Part shown: positions 7,226 through 13,228 of the stretch, one piece after another | Layout of the letters: each line of letters begins with the position of its first letter | Position numbering within the stretch: position 1 is the stretch's first letter | NCBI GenBank assembly: GCA_016287995.1 | Contig: JAEEXW010000037.1 | Span: 1 to 13,228 of the forward strand | DNA from: Bacteroidales bacterium | GTDB taxonomy: Bacteria > Bacteroidota > Bacteroidia > Bacteroidales > UBA3824 | Direction: 5' to 3' | DNA: 13,228 nucleotides | Made by a program: the position numbers and the translations under genes | Notes under the pieces: generated by a model | Seen by the model: the letters and a program-made list of their open reading frames with translations, nothing else | Told to the model about the DNA's origin: nothing | The model's database searches: none

Positions 7226-8398
7226 ATGGAAAAACTTTGGAATAAAAACTATATAAAGGTATTGCTGACGAATTTTTCGATGGCGTTTTCATTTTACCTT
7301 TTAACACCATTGTTGCCGATTTATTTAAGCGAAAATTTTGCCGCCCCGAAAGACATAATCGGGACGGTTCTTTTCGGATATTCGGTTACTGTGCTGTTAA
7401 TCAGACCTTTTAGCGGTTATTTGGTGGATAGTTTCGACAGAAAAAAAATTCTGTTAGGCTGCCTTTTGTTTTATTTCATAATGTTTTCCGGCTATTTAAT
7501 GTCTATGACATTAACCGTTTTTGCCATAATACGTACAATTCACGGCGCACCTTTTGGAGCGGCAACGGTTGCAAATTCAACCGTTGCTATTGATGTTTTG
7601 CCTTCGTCAAGACGAAACGAAGGAATCGGTTTTTACGGTCTTAGCAACAATGTGGCAACTGCAATTGCTCCGACTGTTGGAATTTGGGTTTACTCTTCAA
7701 CAAGAAATTTTGATATTCTGTTTATAATTTCGCTTGTTGTGGCGGCTCTCGGTTTTTGGATTTCGAGCACGGTAACAATCCCCGAAAAGGAAAAAATCAG
7801 AAACAAAACAAAACTTTCTTTGGATAGGTTTTTCTTGGTAGCCGGAGCATTGCTTGCTGCAAATATGTTGTGTTTTGGTTTTTGTTACGGCGTTTTGAGC
7901 AATTATTTGGCGATTTACGGCAAAGAAAAATTAGGGCTAACAAATTCAACGGGCATTTATTTTATGCTTTTGTCGATAGGCCTGATTCTTTCGCGTTTTC
8001 AAGGTGCAAAAGCCTTGCGCGAGGGCAAACTCGTTAAAAATGCCGCAGAAGGTGTAATTTTGTCAACTTTCGGCTATACACTTTTTGTCGCAACTGACAG
8101 TATGATAGGATATTATACGTCGGCTGTTTTAATTGGTTTGGGAAACGGACATCTTTGGCCTGCTTTTCAGAATATGATGATAAACTTAGCGCACAATAAT
8201 CAGCGCGGTACTGCAAATTCTACCCTTATGACTTCTTGGGATTTAGGAGTTGGAATTGGTATTTTAGCCGGCGGATTTTTGGCTGAAAAAATCGACTATT
8301 CAGCCGCCTTTTGGACGGTTGCGGGGATTCATATTTTGGGTTTGGCGTTGTATTTTATTTTCACCAAAAGTTATTTCTTAAAGCACAAATTAAGATGA
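7226..8398 (+). CDS. MFS transporter, 12-TM
   Basis: This 390-aa protein is strongly hydrophobic, with about twelve predicted membrane helices. It carries a major facilitator motif A between helices 2 and 3 (GYLVDSFDRKKILLG, 64-78). A motif-C-like glycine/proline-rich helix 5 (GFYGLSNNVATAIAPTVG, about 135-152) is typical of drug/proton antiporter-type MFS members. Length and layout suit the YfcJ/YhhS-like or arabinose/drug-efflux groups, but I cannot assign a substrate. It begins 2 bases after the ugd stop and overlaps the next gene by ATGA, so it belongs to the polysaccharide-precursor operon. A link to export or uptake of a related compound is only inference. Confidence 0.88.
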   Translation: MEKLWNKNYIKVLLTNFSMAFSFYLLTPLLPIYLSENFAAPKDIIGTVLFGYSVTVLLIRPFSGYLVDSFDRKKILLGCLLFYFIMFSGYLMSMTLTVFAIIRTIHGAPFGAATVANSTVAIDVLPSSRRNEGIGFYGLSNNVATAIAPTVGIWVYSSTRNFDILFIISLVVAALGFWISSTVTIPEKEKIRNKTKLSLDRFFLVAGALLAANMLCFGFCYGVLSNYLAIYGKEKLGLTNSTGIYFMLLSIGLILSRFQGAKALREGKLVKNAAEGVILSTFGYTLFVATDSMIGYYTSAVLIGLGNGHLWPAFQNMMINLAHNNQRGTANSTLMTSWDLGVGIGILAGGFLAEKIDYSAAFWTVAGIHILGLALYFIFTKSYFLKHKLR

Positions 8399-8751
8399 AA
8401 AATTTTCTTTTGAGTTTTTTGTTGCTTTTGGTTTTTACGGATGTTTTTGGACAAAAAACTTTGACCATAACCGGCAAACAGTTTAAGCAGAAAGACAGAG
8501 ACGCCGTTTTGGAATGTGAGGGTTTGAAAATTTCGCATACAATGCTTATTGACAGTGTGTTATGCGACTGCGACGGCTTTTGGATTATGAAAGGCAAAAA
8601 AGGCGACAAACCTGTTACGGCGTTTTGGACGGAAAGGTTTTTGCCGCGAGCAAAAAATTACGAATTAAAACCGGAAACCTATTTTATTTATCCTAATTTG
8701 AAGCAAGATTCTGATAGTGCGTTTGTAATAATACAATTAAAACGAAAATAA
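8395..8751 (+). CDS. Small secreted hypothetical protein, 118 aa
   Basis: I do not recognise this protein. The ATG at 8395 overlaps the MFS stop (ATGA) and immediately gives a clear signal peptide (MKNFLLSFLLLLVFTDVFGQ). A longer TTG-initiated reading inside the MFS gene is therefore unlikely. The mature part has about 98 residues. It contains three cysteines (CEGLK, then a C-D-C pair near residues 57-59), several aromatic residues, and a lysine-rich end. There is no lipobox, so it is probably periplasmic or outer-surface soluble. Its place at the end of the rfbA-rfbC-ugd-MFS run suggests co-expression. A hairpin follows directly after its stop. Confidence 0.72.
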   Translation: MKNFLLSFLLLLVFTDVFGQKTLTITGKQFKQKDRDAVLECEGLKISHTMLIDSVLCDCDGFWIMKGKKGDKPVTAFWTERFLPRAKNYELKPETYFIYPNLKQDSDSAFVIIQLKRK

Positions 8752-8791
8752 AAATTACGGGTTGATGACCTTTTTTGCCATAAACCCGTAA
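8742..8791 (-). terminator. Intrinsic terminator of the hem operon, possibly bidirectional
   Basis: A perfect 9-bp inverted repeat, TTACGGGTT (8755-8763) and AACCCGTAA (8783-8791), encloses a 19-base loop in the gap between two converging genes. On the minus strand the stem is followed by TTTTTATTTT, a good U-tract for terminating hemCDBL. On the plus strand it is followed by a moderately T-rich stretch (CCTCTTTTCTCTT), so it may also end the rfbA-led operon. Confidence 0.7.
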
Positions 8792-8802
8792 CCTCTTTTC
8801 TC

Positions 8803-10080
8803 TTAAATACTTTCTTCTATTGCTTTTAACACTTTTTCCAAAACATCGTCCGTATGGCAAACCGAGATAAAGTTACCTTCAAACTGCGAGGGACTAACGT
8901 AAATGCCGCGTGAAAGCATATTGCGAAAATATTTTGCAAATTTCTCCTGATTGCTGCGTTTTGTGTCTTGAAAATTCCGTACGGGATTCTCATTAAAAAA
9001 CAACGTAAACATCGTGCCGCAACGGTTAAGTTGAATACCTTTGCCCGCAATAATTTTGCTCAAACGTTCAATAAAATTATCGCTGCGTTTTTCAAGGTTT
9101 TCATAAACTTTTTTGTTGCTGAGAATGTTTAGCGTTGCAAGACCTGCCGCCATTGCTACGGGATTTCCGCTGAGCGTTCCTGCCTGATAAACAGGACCTT
9201 CCGGCGCAAGACATTTCATAATGTCGGCTCTTCCGCCAAACGCTGCTGCCGGATAACCGCCGCCGACAATTTTTCCGACTGTTGTCATATCGGGTTTAAT
9301 GTCAAAACGTTGCTGCGCTCCGCCGTATGCCAAACGGAAACCCGTTATCACTTCGTCAAAAATCAATATTGCACCGTGTTTTTGCGTAACCTCGCGGGTT
9401 AATTTCAAAAATTCCTCACTCGGTGGCACAACGCCCATGTTACAAGCAACAGGTTCTATGATAAGTGCCGCAACTTTGTCGCCGTTTTCGTCAAAATATT
9501 TTTTCAAAGCCTCGGTGTCGTTGTAAGGCAAAACAGCAGTATGTTTCACAAAATCAGAAGGAACGCCTGCTGACGATGCGTTGCTGATATTCGCCACGCC
9601 AGAACCCGCCGAAACCAAAAGATGGTCAGCATGTCCGTGATAATTGCCTTCAAACTTTACTAAAATGTCTCTGCCCGTATAGCCACGAGCCACACGAATT
9701 GCCGACATTGTCGCTTCGGTGCCGCTATTAACAAACCTCAAACGCTCCATTGACGGAAACGCTTCACGCACTTTTTCCGCTAAAAGTGTCTCCGCCTCGC
9801 AAGGAATACCGTAACTGCTACCGTTAAGAACCGCCTTGATTGCAGCATTTGACACTTCTGAATTGTTATGTCCGAGGATAAAAACTCCCCACGACATACA
9901 AAAATCTATAAATTTGTTGCCGTCAATGTCGTTGAAATATGCACCTTTTGCGTCTTTGACAAAAAGCGGAGTTGTGCCGACACTTTTCAGCGCACGGACG
10001 GGACTATTAACACCGCCCGGAATTACTTTGCAAGCCCTCTCAAAAGCGGCTTTTGACAATTCTCTATTATTTATGCCCAT
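8803..10080 (-). CDS. hemL: Glutamate-1-semialdehyde 2,1-aminomutase
   Basis: This PLP enzyme converts glutamate 1-semialdehyde to 5-aminolevulinate in the C5 route to tetrapyrroles. It has 425 residues, the full family length. Diagnostic segments are IPGGVNSPVRA at the N-terminus (20-30), RFVNSGTEATMSA (115-127), and KFEGNYHGHAD (142-152). FDEVITGFR (241-249) holds the PLP-nitrogen-contacting Asp242. The Schiff-base lysine is K270 in TVGKIVGGGYP. GTLSGNPVAMAAG (301-313) follows. It is the last gene of the hemC-D-B-L run, and its start overlaps the end of hemB by 10 bases. Its substrate normally comes from glutamyl-tRNA reductase (HemA), which is not encoded in the window. Confidence 0.97.
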   Translation of the reverse strand: MGINNRELSKAAFERACKVIPGGVNSPVRALKSVGTTPLFVKDAKGAYFNDIDGNKFIDFCMSWGVFILGHNNSEVSNAAIKAVLNGSSYGIPCEAETLLAEKVREAFPSMERLRFVNSGTEATMSAIRVARGYTGRDILVKFEGNYHGHADHLLVSAGSGVANISNASSAGVPSDFVKHTAVLPYNDTEALKKYFDENGDKVAALIIEPVACNMGVVPPSEEFLKLTREVTQKHGAILIFDEVITGFRLAYGGAQQRFDIKPDMTTVGKIVGGGYPAAAFGGRADIMKCLAPEGPVYQAGTLSGNPVAMAAGLATLNILSNKKVYENLEKRSDNFIERLSKIIAGKGIQLNRCGTMFTLFFNENPVRNFQDTKRSNQEKFAKYFRNMLSRGIYVSPSQFEGNFISVCHTDDVLEKVLKAIEESI

Positions 10081-11051
10081 TTTTGCATATATTCTTTTGC
10101 GTAATACGAAATAATATATTTTGCGCCGGCTCTTTTGATTGCGATAAGACTTTCAAAAACAGTGCGTTTCTCGTCCAAATAGTTCAGTTTTGCGGCTGCT
10201 TTCAGCATAGAATATTCTCCGCTGACTTGATATGCCACCATCGGGACGTTCGGGTATTTTTCAACACCGCGTGCAATCATGTCGAGATACGGCATAGCGG
10301 GTTTTACCATTGTCCAGTCAGCACCTTCTTCGATGTCGGCAGCGATTTCTTCAAGACCTTGGTCGTGAGTACGGAAGTCCATTTGATATGTTTTTCTGTC
10401 ACCAAACGAGGGTGCTGAATCGGCAGCGTCACGGAACGGTCCGTAAAAAGCCGAAGCATATTTTGCGGAATAAGCAAGAATTTTGCATTTGTCACGCAGT
10501 CCGCCTTCTTTCAAACGTGCGTCAAGAGCGGCAATCTGACCGTCCATCATTGCTGAGGGCGCAACAAAATCCGCACCCGCTTTTGCATGAACGTATGCCA
10601 TTTCGGCAAGCAGCGGCAATGTAGAATCGTTGTCAACGTCATGATTACAAAGAAGTCCGCAGTGTCCGTGGCTCGTGTATTCGCAAAGGCAGACATCGGT
10701 AATTACAATCATATCGGGAACTGCATTTTTTATTGCTTTAACGGTGCGGCAAACAAGTGCGTTTTCATCGTAAGCCTTGGAGCCGCGTTCGTCTTTTTCG
10801 CTGTCGGGAATAACGCCGAAAAGCAATACTTTGTTGATTCCTAACGCTTTGATTTCTTTAACGTCTTCAACAAGTGTGTCAATTGAAAAACGAAAAATTC
10901 CCGGCATTGTTGAAATTTCGTCTTTAACATTGCTACCTTCAACCACGAAATACGGGTAGATGAAGTCGTCGGCGTTGATTTTAACGTCGGCATATTTGTC
11001 GCGTGTCTCCTGAGATACGCGGAAAATCCTAAAACGTTTAAATTGTTGCAT
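10071..11051 (-). CDS. hemB: Delta-aminolevulinic acid dehydratase (porphobilinogen synthase)
   Basis: The enzyme condenses two 5-aminolevulinates to porphobilinogen. It has 326 residues, the family length. The two active-site lysines are visible as K197 (ILAYSAKYASAFYGPFRDAA) and K250 (WTMVKPAMPYLD). The segment DVCLCEYTSHGHCG (119-132) carries three cysteines (C121, C123, C131), the zinc-binding type of active site. FVAPSAMMDG (162-171) and YQVSGEYSML (274-283) are further signatures. The gene overlaps hemD by 14 bases and hemL by 10 bases, so all are translated from one message. Its N-terminus (RFRIFRVSQETRD) is slightly unusual compared with the common R.RR.R.S consensus. Confidence 0.97.
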   Translation of the reverse strand: MQQFKRFRIFRVSQETRDKYADVKINADDFIYPYFVVEGSNVKDEISTMPGIFRFSIDTLVEDVKEIKALGINKVLLFGVIPDSEKDERGSKAYDENALVCRTVKAIKNAVPDMIVITDVCLCEYTSHGHCGLLCNHDVDNDSTLPLLAEMAYVHAKAGADFVAPSAMMDGQIAALDARLKEGGLRDKCKILAYSAKYASAFYGPFRDAADSAPSFGDRKTYQMDFRTHDQGLEEIAADIEEGADWTMVKPAMPYLDMIARGVEKYPNVPMVAYQVSGEYSMLKAAAKLNYLDEKRTVFESLIAIKRAGAKYIISYYAKEYMQKWA

Positions 11052-11664
11052 TTTTTATATATGTTTTTAAAGTCATTTTTTCTTTTAATCTTTTTTCTGT
11101 TACTACGCCCCGCGTCTCCAAAATTTTTTCGTTAGGTATTCCGCCGTAAAGTTTTACGAAATTGTCCACTGTACTTGGCGAAGTGAAAATAATTTTGTCA
11201 ATTTTATCAAGATTTACTTTGATAGGATTTTGTGGCATACGGTTGATATAAGCCGTAACAGTTTCAACCTCAAAGCCTAACGCCTTCAATCCCTCTGGAA
11301 TTATCGGCAATGCAATATTGCTGCGTGGAATCAGCACACGTCCTTTTTTCTGCGCTGAAAACCAATCAATTACGCCGAAAGAATCATCTTTTTCTGTCTG
11401 TTTGATATTTTTAACACCAGCATTACGCAATGCCTCGCTCGTTTTTGCACCTATCGACACAACGTTTTCAATATCGAATCCTCCGTTGGAAAGTATCCAA
11501 TATTTTACAGCAAAACGACTTGTAAACAGCAGATAATCAAATTCTTGTAGACGATTAGTAGCAGAACGTAGCAGCGTATCGTCGTCCACTTTGTCAATCT
11601 CGATTAACGGCGTGTGCAGATATTCGGGATTTGGACAAACTGCGCCCGTATAAAGCACCGTCAT
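11038..11664 (-). CDS. hemD: Uroporphyrinogen-III synthase
   Basis: The enzyme closes and inverts ring D of hydroxymethylbilane to give uroporphyrinogen III. The sequence is poorly conserved in this family, and the call rests on fold-level marks and position. Seen are an N-terminal strand, P-x-IEI (about 19-23), YLLFTSRFAVKYW (44-56), VVSIGAKTSEAL (about 64-75), and IIFTSPSTVDNF (157-168) as the second-domain counterpart. At 208 residues it is a little short compared with the usual 240-260. Its ATG overlaps the hemC stop (ATGA, 11661-11664), and its end overlaps hemB by 14 bases. It starts at a normal HemD N-terminus, so it carries no leftover HemC domain-3 sequence. Confidence 0.85.
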   Translation of the reverse strand: MTVLYTGAVCPNPEYLHTPLIEIDKVDDDTLLRSATNRLQEFDYLLFTSRFAVKYWILSNGGFDIENVVSIGAKTSEALRNAGVKNIKQTEKDDSFGVIDWFSAQKKGRVLIPRSNIALPIIPEGLKALGFEVETVTAYINRMPQNPIKVNLDKIDKIIFTSPSTVDNFVKLYGGIPNEKILETRGVVTEKRLKEKMTLKTYIKNATI

Positions 11665-12317
11665 AATATCGAACCTTTTTTAAGAAGTTCGCAAATGTAA
11701 TTATCGTCTTTTCTGCATGTTACCGCCAAACGTCCTTGCATTGGGTGCGTTTCAAACGGCAAGATTTCAGCGATTTCGTTTTCCATTCCAAGGCGTTTGA
11801 GAGCGCACGTTGCAACGATTGCCGCATCAACTTTGCCGCTACGTACTTGATTTACACGGTCTTCGATACATCCTCGTATGCCTACGATTTCAAGATCGGG
11901 ACGGAGCGAAAGAATTTCTTTTTTTCTGAGCGGCGAACTTGTGCCGATTTTGCTGTTAGCGGGAAGTTCCGAAAGTTTCAAATTATCACGGCTAACAAGT
12001 GAGTCAGTTTTGTCGAAAGCCTCATACAGAGCCGCTAACTGAATTTTGGGATTAAGCGTTTGCGGTAAATCTTTTGCCGAATGAACTGCAATGTCAGCAC
12101 GGTTTTCGATGATTGCCTCGTCGAGTTCGCGGGTAAACATATCGTCAGGTGCTTCGCCGTTTAACAGAGAAATTTTCTGGTTTTTGTCGCCGAATGACGA
12201 AATATATTCTACTGAAAATTTCAATTCAGGGAATTTTTTTATAAATTCTTCAACCTGCAACCTTGACAACCGGCTGCCCCGCGCAATAATGCGGATTATA
12301 TTGTTTTTGCTGTCCAT
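11661..12317 (-). CDS. hemC: Hydroxymethylbilane synthase, short two-domain form lacking the cofactor-cysteine domain
   Basis: HemC joins four porphobilinogens on a covalently bound dipyrromethane primer. This protein has 218 residues from the ATG at 12317, against about 300-310 normally. A TTG at 12326 would add only three residues. Domains 1 and 2 are present: IARGSRLSRLQVEEF, then AVHSAKDLP with catalytic Asp83, GTSSPLRKK, GIRGCIEDRV (R148, R154), and CALKRLG. It ends with PMQGRLAVTCRKDD and a short helix, exactly where domain 2 normally ends. The third domain, with the family's cofactor-anchoring cysteine, is absent. Several family motifs are altered: GTSSLRR is GTSSPLRKK, RGN is RGC, and VGQGA is MQGRL. 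The stop overlaps the hemD start as ATGA, so truncation by a recent frameshift is unlikely. It is the first gene of hemCDBL. Assignment to HemC is firm, but retained activity is uncertain. Confidence 0.85.
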   Translation of the reverse strand: MDSKNNIIRIIARGSRLSRLQVEEFIKKFPELKFSVEYISSFGDKNQKISLLNGEAPDDMFTRELDEAIIENRADIAVHSAKDLPQTLNPKIQLAALYEAFDKTDSLVSRDNLKLSELPANSKIGTSSPLRKKEILSLRPDLEIVGIRGCIEDRVNQVRSGKVDAAIVATCALKRLGMENEIAEILPFETHPMQGRLAVTCRKDDNYICELLKKGSIL

Positions 12318-12329
12318 AAAGTTCAATAA

Positions 12330-12345
12330 TATTTTTGCAAAAATA
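12330..12345. promoter_or_regulatory. 16-bp perfect palindrome containing a -7 box for the hem operon
   Basis: TATTTTTGCAAAAATA is a perfect palindrome. Each strand reads TATTTTTG, an exact Bacteroidota TAnnTTTG -7 element. On the minus strand it lies about 20 bases upstream of the hemC ATG, a good position for the hemCDBL promoter. The plus-strand copy would transcribe antisense into the AbiEii-type gene. It might also be an operator for a dimeric regulator. No clear -33 TTTG is seen in the surrounding A/T-rich sequence. Confidence 0.45.
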
Positions 12346-12380
12346 ATGAAAATTACAAAAAATAAAAAATCTAATTTTTT

Positions 12381-13211
12381 TTACTGTGCAAGCAATTTTT
12401 TCAATGCCGCAATTACCAATTCAAAGGTTATGTCCTTAGCATACAGAAATTTACGCTGATAACGCATCCACAAATCGCGCAATTCGTTGTCTGATTCTAT
12501 TTTTCCCATTATCTTGTCAACATCTTGAATATTATCCCATGAACCACGGTGCTCGGATGTTGCCCGCAACGCGTCGTAGAGAACTGCTTTTCTGATGTTC
12601 TTGGTGGTTGAAAGAATGTACACGTCGTAATAATCTCTGACTCGGGTGTTAAGGATATTGCGTGAAAGAATAGTTTCAATCTTTTCAGCCAAAATTGTTT
12701 CCACATTATATGCCCAAAGACTTATCGATGTGTCGCTGTCAAATATTTTGGCATATTGATACTCAATTGGTGTAGGCGTTATGATGTCGCCTGTGGTCAT
12801 ATCAATTGACAGACTTGCCGTTATGCTTCCGTATATGGCTGACATCTTAATACAAAAGCCTCCATAACGGTCGTTTTTGCGTTCTTCTTCGACAGTTTTC
12901 ACCTCAAAAGTAATGCCGTCGCCAGTGTCAATGTCGCATATCTGGCGCACGATGTTGCCTGCATTTTCGGGAGTCAGGCGGATATGTTGTAATGTCGTGT
13001 CCAAATCCATTGTTGACCTTGTGTCCAAGCCGACAAGTGAAGAAATTAGAAGTCCGCCTTTAATAATAAGATTGTCGCGGTATTCCGACAGAGAAACACG
13101 TTCAAGAAAACGCTCAAACAGATAGTTTTGTAATACTACCTGCGGGGCGATTCGGTGTTGTTTTGCGTAGTTGTTAATTTTGGCTTTAAGGCTCATTGAA
13201 CTTGCACTCAT
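12381..13211 (-). CDS. AbiEii/AbiGii-type nucleotidyltransferase toxin
   Basis: This 276-aa protein matches the AbiEii toxin family (DUF1814-type nucleotidyltransferases of AbiE abortive-infection/toxin-antitoxin systems). The N-terminal helix region (NYLFERFLERVSLSEYRDNLIIKG) leads into the nucleotidyltransferase core. The core has K51-G-G followed by TRSTMDLD with the metal-binding pair D69/D71, and a third acidic strand, SLSIDMTTGD (D137). The C-terminal family motif is ETILAEKIETILSRN (K177), then TRVRDYYDVY with R192, D193 and D196. All expected catalytic residues appear present, so it should be active. In AbiE systems it is paired with the AbiEi antitoxin-repressor gene directly upstream. 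Here that partner would lie beyond the right edge. The minus strand upstream is open and would end in a TGA overlapping this ATG (13208-13211). The ATG at residue 6 is an alternative start. Confidence 0.87.
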   Translation of the reverse strand: MSASSMSLKAKINNYAKQHRIAPQVVLQNYLFERFLERVSLSEYRDNLIIKGGLLISSLVGLDTRSTMDLDTTLQHIRLTPENAGNIVRQICDIDTGDGITFEVKTVEEERKNDRYGGFCIKMSAIYGSITASLSIDMTTGDIITPTPIEYQYAKIFDSDTSISLWAYNVETILAEKIETILSRNILNTRVRDYYDVYILSTTKNIRKAVLYDALRATSEHRGSWDNIQDVDKIMGKIESDNELRDLWMRYQRKFLYAKDITFELVIAALKKLLAQ

Positions 13212-13228
13212 AGTATGATTTCAAAAGT

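Noticed and set aside
8311..8394. An upstream TTG start for the small secreted protein
   Set aside because: It lies inside the MFS gene and would bury the signal peptide. The ATG at 8395 overlaps the MFS stop and fits.
10053..10624. Plus-strand open frames opposite hemB
   Set aside because: hemB is unmistakable on the minus strand, and the opposite frames show no family motifs.
11038..11664. The idea that the missing HemC domain 3 is fused to or hidden in the hemD frame
   Set aside because: The hemD product begins at a normal uroporphyrinogen-III synthase N-terminus and is short for its family, leaving no room for a domain-3 segment.

Overview
The window looks like chromosomal DNA from a member of the Bacteroidota. 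Supporting signs are the low-GC, A/T-rich gene spacers, the general lack of Shine-Dalgarno sequences, several TAnnTTTG-type -7 promoter elements before start codons, and typical gene content: a BatA-type vWA membrane protein, a TPR/SpoIIE phosphatase, and a hemCDBL cluster. Coding density is very high. No stretch over about 300 bases lacks a gene, and I see no rRNA, tRNA, CRISPR array or insertion sequence.

Layout. (1) 1-4168, minus strand: a TPR/transmembrane/SpoIIE-type phosphatase, then an unrecognised 189-aa protein, then a BatA-domain vWA protein that runs off the left edge. The last two are coupled by a TAATG stop/start overlap. (2) 4169-4273: a divergent promoter region. (3) 4274-8751, plus strand: a tight run of rfbA (glucose-1-phosphate thymidylyltransferase), rfbC (dTDP-4-dehydrorhamnose 3,5-epimerase), ugd (UDP-glucose 6-dehydrogenase), an MFS transporter and a small secreted protein. 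The first three supply nucleotide sugars for surface polysaccharide. A GC-rich REP-like palindromic repeat lies between rfbA and rfbC. (4) 8755-8791: an inverted repeat that probably terminates the two converging operons. (5) 8803-12317, minus strand: hemC-hemD-hemB-hemL, transcribed in that order with every junction overlapping. These genes cover glutamate-1-semialdehyde to uroporphyrinogen III, and no hemA is present. (6) 12381-13211, minus strand: an AbiEii-type nucleotidyltransferase toxin, whose AbiEi partner probably lies just beyond the right edge.

The most unusual feature is HemC. It is only about 218 residues long and stops at the end of domain 2. It therefore lacks the whole C-terminal domain with the cysteine that normally anchors the dipyrromethane cofactor. 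The hemC stop overlaps the hemD start in ATGA, and HemD begins normally, so this does not look like a frameshift or assembly error. A cysteine has appeared next to a conserved cofactor-binding arginine. Together these suggest a two-domain hydroxymethylbilane synthase with a different way of holding its primer, or an enzyme with altered function.
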